Under the pieces are notes generated by a model. The model saw nothing but the letters and a program-made list of their open reading frames with translations. It ran no database searches and was not told where the DNA came from. The position numbers were made by a program, and so were the translations under genes. A DNA stretch of 64,000 bases from an uncultured Pelagibacteraceae bacterium. GTDB lineage: Bacteria > Pseudomonadota > Alphaproteobacteria > Pelagibacterales > Pelagibacteraceae. Location of the stretch: NCBI GenBank assembly GCA_902585365.1, contig CACIDF010000002.1, forward strand, positions 60,746-124,745, read 5' to 3'. This document shows, in pieces, positions 61,312-64,000 of the stretch (position 1 is the first letter of the stretch; every line of letters begins with the position of its first letter).

Positions 61312-61370
61312 AATTTTATGTTCTAAAAACACTCTTTATACTATAAATTTTATATTAAATTAATTAAAAA

Positions 61371-61457
61371 GGGCGAATGGCGGAACTGGTAGACGCGTTG
61401 GACTCAAAATCCAATAGCAGCAATGTTGTGAGAGTTCGAGTCTCTCTTCGCCCACCA
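61371..61457 (+). tRNA. tRNA-Leu (anticodon CAA)
   Basis: GGGCGAA pairs with TTCGCCC as the acceptor stem, followed by A and an encoded CCA (61455-61457). The anticodon stem-loop is TTGGA-CTCAAAA-TCCAA, giving CAA, which reads UUG. A long variable arm and the GTTCGAGTC T-loop are present, as expected for a class II leucine tRNA. Length is 87 bases. Confidence 0.97.
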
Positions 61458-61464
61458 AAGTAAA

Positions 61465-63165
61465 ATGAAATTAAATAATTATAATAATCTTATAGAACTT
61501 TTTTTTGATCAATACGAAAAACAAGACAAAAATAATATTTTCCTAATTAACTTAGGTAATCCAAAACATAAATTAAGTTGGGAGAAAACATACTTATTAG
61601 TTAATCACTTATCCAGTCAAATATCTAAAGATATTAAATTGGGTGATAGATGTGTTTTAATTTCAGAAAATAGACCCGAATGGTTGATATCTGATTTGGC
61701 AATTATGTTAGCTGGAGGAATTAGTGTGCCTTCTTACACCACTTATACTACTAAAGATTATGAATACATTATTAAAGATTGTGAACCATCAGTATTAATA
61801 GTTTCAAATAATACTCAGTTTAATAAAATTAAAGACATATTAGACTACAAAAAAATCAAAAAAATTATTTCATTTGACAGATTAGAAAATTTGAAATTTC
61901 AAAATTATTTATGCATTGAAGATATTATAAATAAAAAAGACGGTTTTGAAAATTTTGATAGCGAAATTAGTTTAAAGCGTTCAGACCCTGCTTGTATTAT
62001 CTATACATCTGGAACACAAGGAAATCCAAAAGGTGTAATTTTGAGCCACGGAGGAATTTTGAGTAATTGCGAAGGTGGTTATGAGTTACTAAAATCAATC
62101 ATATCGAAAGATATGAAATTTTTGACCTGGTTGCCATTATCACATTCCTATGAACACACGGTACAATTCATACAAATTGCTGTAGGTGCAAAAGTATTTT
62201 ACGCAGAGAGTATAGACAAATTACTCAAAAATATTAGTGATTGCTCACCTGACATAATGACAGCAGTTCCAAGATTTTATCAAAACCTATACCAAAAGAT
62301 AAGCTCTACTTTTAGTAAAGCGAAAGGTTTAAAAAAATTCCTTGTAGAAAATACTGTTAATTTAGGGTCTAAAAAATTTAATAGAGAAAAAATGAGCATT
62401 AAAGATAAAATAGTAAATAAGATTTGTGAAATTACAGTCAGATCTAAGATTAAAAAACAATTTGGAGGTAGTCTCAAGACGTTCGTATCTGGTGGTGGTG
62501 CTCTTGACCCTGAAATTGGTATTTTTCTCAATTCAATAGGATTACCAACATTACAAGGTTATGGTTTAACAGAAACTTCACCTGTTGTTAGTTGTAACCC
62601 AATTGAAGATATAAGGATAGATACTGTCGGAATTCCTTTTAGGTGTAATAATGTGAAAATAGCTGAGGATGGAGAAATATTGGTAAAGGGAGAAAACGTG
62701 ATGCTAGGTTATTGGAACAAAAAAGCCGAGACTGATAAAGTATTAGTTGACGGATGGCTTCATACAGGAGACATAGGTAAATTTGTAAATGGTTATTTAA
62801 AAATTACTGATAGAAAAAAAGATATATTAATTACGCCAGGTGGTGATAACATTTCGCCCGTCAAAGTAGAGACAGCACTAAATAACTCAAATTATATTGA
62901 TCAAAGCTTAGTGTATGGTGACAACAAGCCCTATCTTGTTGCTTTATTAGTTTTAAATTCAGAAATTAATGCAAATGAAAAAGATTTAAGTGACGAGATA
63001 GAAAAAATAAATAAAAACTTGACTAAAATAGAAAGAATAAAAAAGTTTTTTGTCGTAAAAGAAAATTTTTCTATTGAAAATGGTATGATGACACCAACAT
63101 TAAAGTTAAAAAGATATAAAATAATTAATATTTATAAAAATAACTTTGAACAACTTTATAAATAA
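61465..63165 (+). CDS. AMP-binding long-chain acyl-CoA synthetase-like ligase
   Basis: 566 residues. The ANL signature is ACIIYTSGTQGNPKGVILSHGG. LQGYGLTETSPVVS, GWLHTGDIGKF and the hinge TDRKKDILITPGGDNISPVKVE are complete. The architecture matches long-chain fatty acid-CoA ligases of the FadD15/AAS group. It activates fatty acids with ATP and CoA. It starts seven bases after tRNA-Leu, so both may share a promoter. Confidence 0.93.
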   Translation: MKLNNYNNLIELFFDQYEKQDKNNIFLINLGNPKHKLSWEKTYLLVNHLSSQISKDIKLGDRCVLISENRPEWLISDLAIMLAGGISVPSYTTYTTKDYEYIIKDCEPSVLIVSNNTQFNKIKDILDYKKIKKIISFDRLENLKFQNYLCIEDIINKKDGFENFDSEISLKRSDPACIIYTSGTQGNPKGVILSHGGILSNCEGGYELLKSIISKDMKFLTWLPLSHSYEHTVQFIQIAVGAKVFYAESIDKLLKNISDCSPDIMTAVPRFYQNLYQKISSTFSKAKGLKKFLVENTVNLGSKKFNREKMSIKDKIVNKICEITVRSKIKKQFGGSLKTFVSGGGALDPEIGIFLNSIGLPTLQGYGLTETSPVVSCNPIEDIRIDTVGIPFRCNNVKIAEDGEILVKGENVMLGYWNKKAETDKVLVDGWLHTGDIGKFVNGYLKITDRKKDILITPGGDNISPVKVETALNNSNYIDQSLVYGDNKPYLVALLVLNSEINANEKDLSDEIEKINKNLTKIERIKKFFVVKENFSIENGMMTPTLKLKRYKIINIYKNNFEQLYK

Positions 63166-63284
63166 CAAATAATAATTAATGTTGTATTAAGCGCATAAAC
63201 ATTAATGTTTTTACATTAATTAAAAAAAGATTTTTATAATTTTAAATTTAAATTTTACAACTTAATTTCTAAAAAATTAAATAA

Positions 63285-63343
63285 TTGACATAACATAAGA
63301 AAAAATTTAAAAATTACTTTAAAAACGAATCAAAATGATTCGT
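63285..63343 (+). promoter_or_regulatory. Promoter region and inverted repeat before the Lys/Arg micro-gene
   Basis: TTGACA (63285-63290) is a consensus -35, with a weak AT-only -10 about 17 bases on. ACGAATCA-AAA-TGATTCGT (63325-63343) is a perfect eight-base inverted repeat in the likely leader, ending just before the GGGAG ribosome-binding site (63351-63355). It could be an operator or an mRNA hairpin. Confidence 0.5.
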
Positions 63344-63361
63344 ACAAACAGGGAGCTAAAG

Positions 63362-63433
63362 ATGGCTAAAAGAAGAAAAAAAGCTAAGAAAAAAGCTAAG
63401 AAAAAAGCTAAAAAAAGAAGAAGAAGAAGATAA
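63362..63433 (+). CDS. Ultra-basic Lys/Arg/Ala micro-protein (23 aa)
   Basis: Not in the ORF track. An ATG at 63362 opens 23 codons: MAKRRKK, then AKKK-type repeats (GCTAAGAAAAAA-like units), and a final run of five Arg before the TAA. All residues after Met are Lys, Arg or Ala. A GGGAG ribosome-binding site seven bases upstream, a consensus -35 and a strong terminator 12 bases after the stop frame it as a separate transcript. The composition is like histone H1 tails or protamines, so nucleic-acid binding is probable. No close family is known to me. Confidence 0.7.
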   Translation: MAKRRKKAKKKAKKKAKKRRRRR

Positions 63434-63445
63434 TATTTCTTTTTT

Positions 63446-63484
63446 AAAAACGCTTCTCATAACGATTGTGTGAGAAGCGTTTTT
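63446..63484. terminator. Strong bidirectional intrinsic terminator
   Basis: AAAAACGCTTCTCA and TGAGAAGCGTTTTT form a stem of up to 14 pairs around an 11-base loop, with an A tract on one side and a T tract on the other. It can end the micro-gene transcript on the plus strand and the carD transcript on the minus strand, whose stop is at 63487. Confidence 0.9.
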
Positions 63485-63486
63485 TT

Positions 63487-64000
63487 TTATTCTTCTTCGT
63501 TTTCAGAAACTAAACTTGTATTTTCCTCTTCACTTACAGACTCTGTTCCATCTTTTTGCGTTTCAACTTTTTGGACCTTTTGATTAGTGACTTCACTTTT
63601 TTCTAAATTTCTTTTTAAGGCTTTATCAAGTTTTTTTTGAGTATTTTCCAAAGAAAGATTTAACACAATTTGAAATTCTGAAATAATTCTTTCATATGCT
63701 TTTTCAAATAACTGCCTTTCACTGTATGACTGGTCTATCATTATATCGTCACCTTTATTTAGATCTCTCACAACTTCAGCTAATTCATAAATTTTCCCAG
63801 ATGTAATTTTCTGCTCATATTCTTGTGCTCTTCTACTCCACATAGACCTTTTTATTTTTGGTTTACCTTTTAAAATAGAAATAGACTTGTTCACTTGATT
63901 AATTGTTGATAAAGGTCGCAAGTGTGATTGTTTGTTAATTGGCAATAAACCAATAGCTTTGTCTTTTTCAAATTTAATATCATAACATTGCACATCAATG
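63487..64000 (-). CDS. carD: CarD-family transcription regulator, 5' end outside the window
   Basis: The frame stays open to the window edge; the track's GTG start at 63993 is an internal Val in IDVQCYDIKFEKDKA, so the N-terminal RNAP-interacting part is missing here. The C-terminal CarD helical domain (MWSRRAQEYEQKITSGKIYELAEVVRDL...SERQLFEKAYERIISEF) is clear. A long Lys/Glu-rich tail (about residues 125-168) is added. CarD binds RNA polymerase beta and stabilises open complexes. It shares a terminator with the micro-gene. Confidence 0.92.
   Translation of the reverse strand, partial: IDVQCYDIKFEKDKAIGLLPINKQSHLRPLSTINQVNKSISILKGKPKIKRSMWSRRAQEYEQKITSGKIYELAEVVRDLNKGDDIMIDQSYSERQLFEKAYERIISEFQIVLNLSLENTQKKLDKALKRNLEKSEVTNQKVQKVETQKDGTESVSEEENTSLVSENEEE

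Noticed and set aside
1-64000. CRISPR arrays, transposons, prophage or toxin-antitoxin loci
   Set aside because: No regularly spaced repeats, transposase motifs, integrase or terminal repeats were seen; nearly all sequence is accounted for by core genes.

Overview
The window looks like a piece of a SAR11-clade (Candidatus Pelagibacter-like) alphaproteobacterial chromosome. The DNA is very AT-rich. Genes are packed with near-zero or overlapping junctions, many start at TTG or GTG, and reading frames are rich in Lys, Ile and Asn. Several neighbourhoods are alphaproteobacterial: irr divergent from fabA-fabB-fabI, argH-lptM-lysA with a TlpA-like gene, ubiE-ubiB-coaBC-dut, and mutM-rpsT-dnaA-dnaN. 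I saw no CRISPR array, insertion sequence, prophage or rRNA gene. This is core chromosome, and its interest lies in small genes, regulatory sites and gene losses.

Layout. 0-5 kb: a partial thiE-like gene abuts a PLP-binding protein gene, followed by an L,D-transpeptidase and a winged-helix regulator broken in an A8 run. An unlisted ArfA-like micro-gene, msrB-DUF4149-ABM and several small or secreted proteins complete this part. 5-11 kb: a polytopic membrane protein, an FAD oxidoreductase, a PfkB kinase, nth and dapB. Two Fur-box-like sites separate dapB from an unlisted cysteine-rich micro-protein, and an FkbM methyltransferase is followed by an unlisted small membrane protein. 11-15.5 kb: grpE, dnaK, dnaJ and rdgB. 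15.5-18 kb: the envelope group lpoA-like/rsmI/dolP-like. 18-25.7 kb: maeB, murJ, trpS, nfu, a Bax-like glucosaminidase and a polysaccharide deacetylase. 25.7-32 kb: the tight run tsaB-fur-miaB-phoH-ybeY-lnt-metK. 32-38.5 kb: nusA-infB-rbfA-rpsO-pnp, without rimP or truB. 39-42 kb: fabI/fabB/fabA and irr. 42-45 kb: katG, a 2OG-dioxygenase-like hydroxylase and a DUF2061 protein. 45-50 kb: SH3 protein, ThiF-like E1, dut, coaBC, ubiB, ubiE. 50-54 kb: mutM, rpsT, dnaA, dnaN. 54-61 kb: plsC, lysA, lptM, argH, TlpA-like, HIG1-like, esterase, HNH, coq7, dsbB and a DedA-like protein. 61-64 kb: tRNA-Leu(CAA), an acyl-CoA ligase, a 23-residue Lys/Arg/Ala protein with a strong terminator, and a carD gene cut by the window edge.

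How it fits together. Most genes are housekeeping: translation initiation and RNA decay, protein folding, fatty acid, lysine, arginine, CoA and ubiquinone synthesis, envelope assembly and replication initiation. Iron and redox form a clear theme. The window holds two Fur-superfamily regulators (a Fur and a His-rich Irr) and Fur-like palindromes beside a Cys-rich micro-protein. It also holds near-consensus Irr (ICE-like) boxes in front of irr itself and over the katG promoter. An intact katG in a SAR11-like genome is unexpected, because the best studied SAR11 strains are described as lacking it.

Most worth following up: (1) the Irr-box/katG unit; (2) a roughly 37-nt GC-rich element found after two unrelated small genes, with a 25-nt hairpin core and pseudoknot potential; (3) the Fur-box-flanked Cys-rich micro-protein; (4) the Lys/Arg micro-protein near carD; (5) the A8 frameshift and the ArfA-like gene overlapping its end. 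Functional names come from motif recognition by eye, with no database search.
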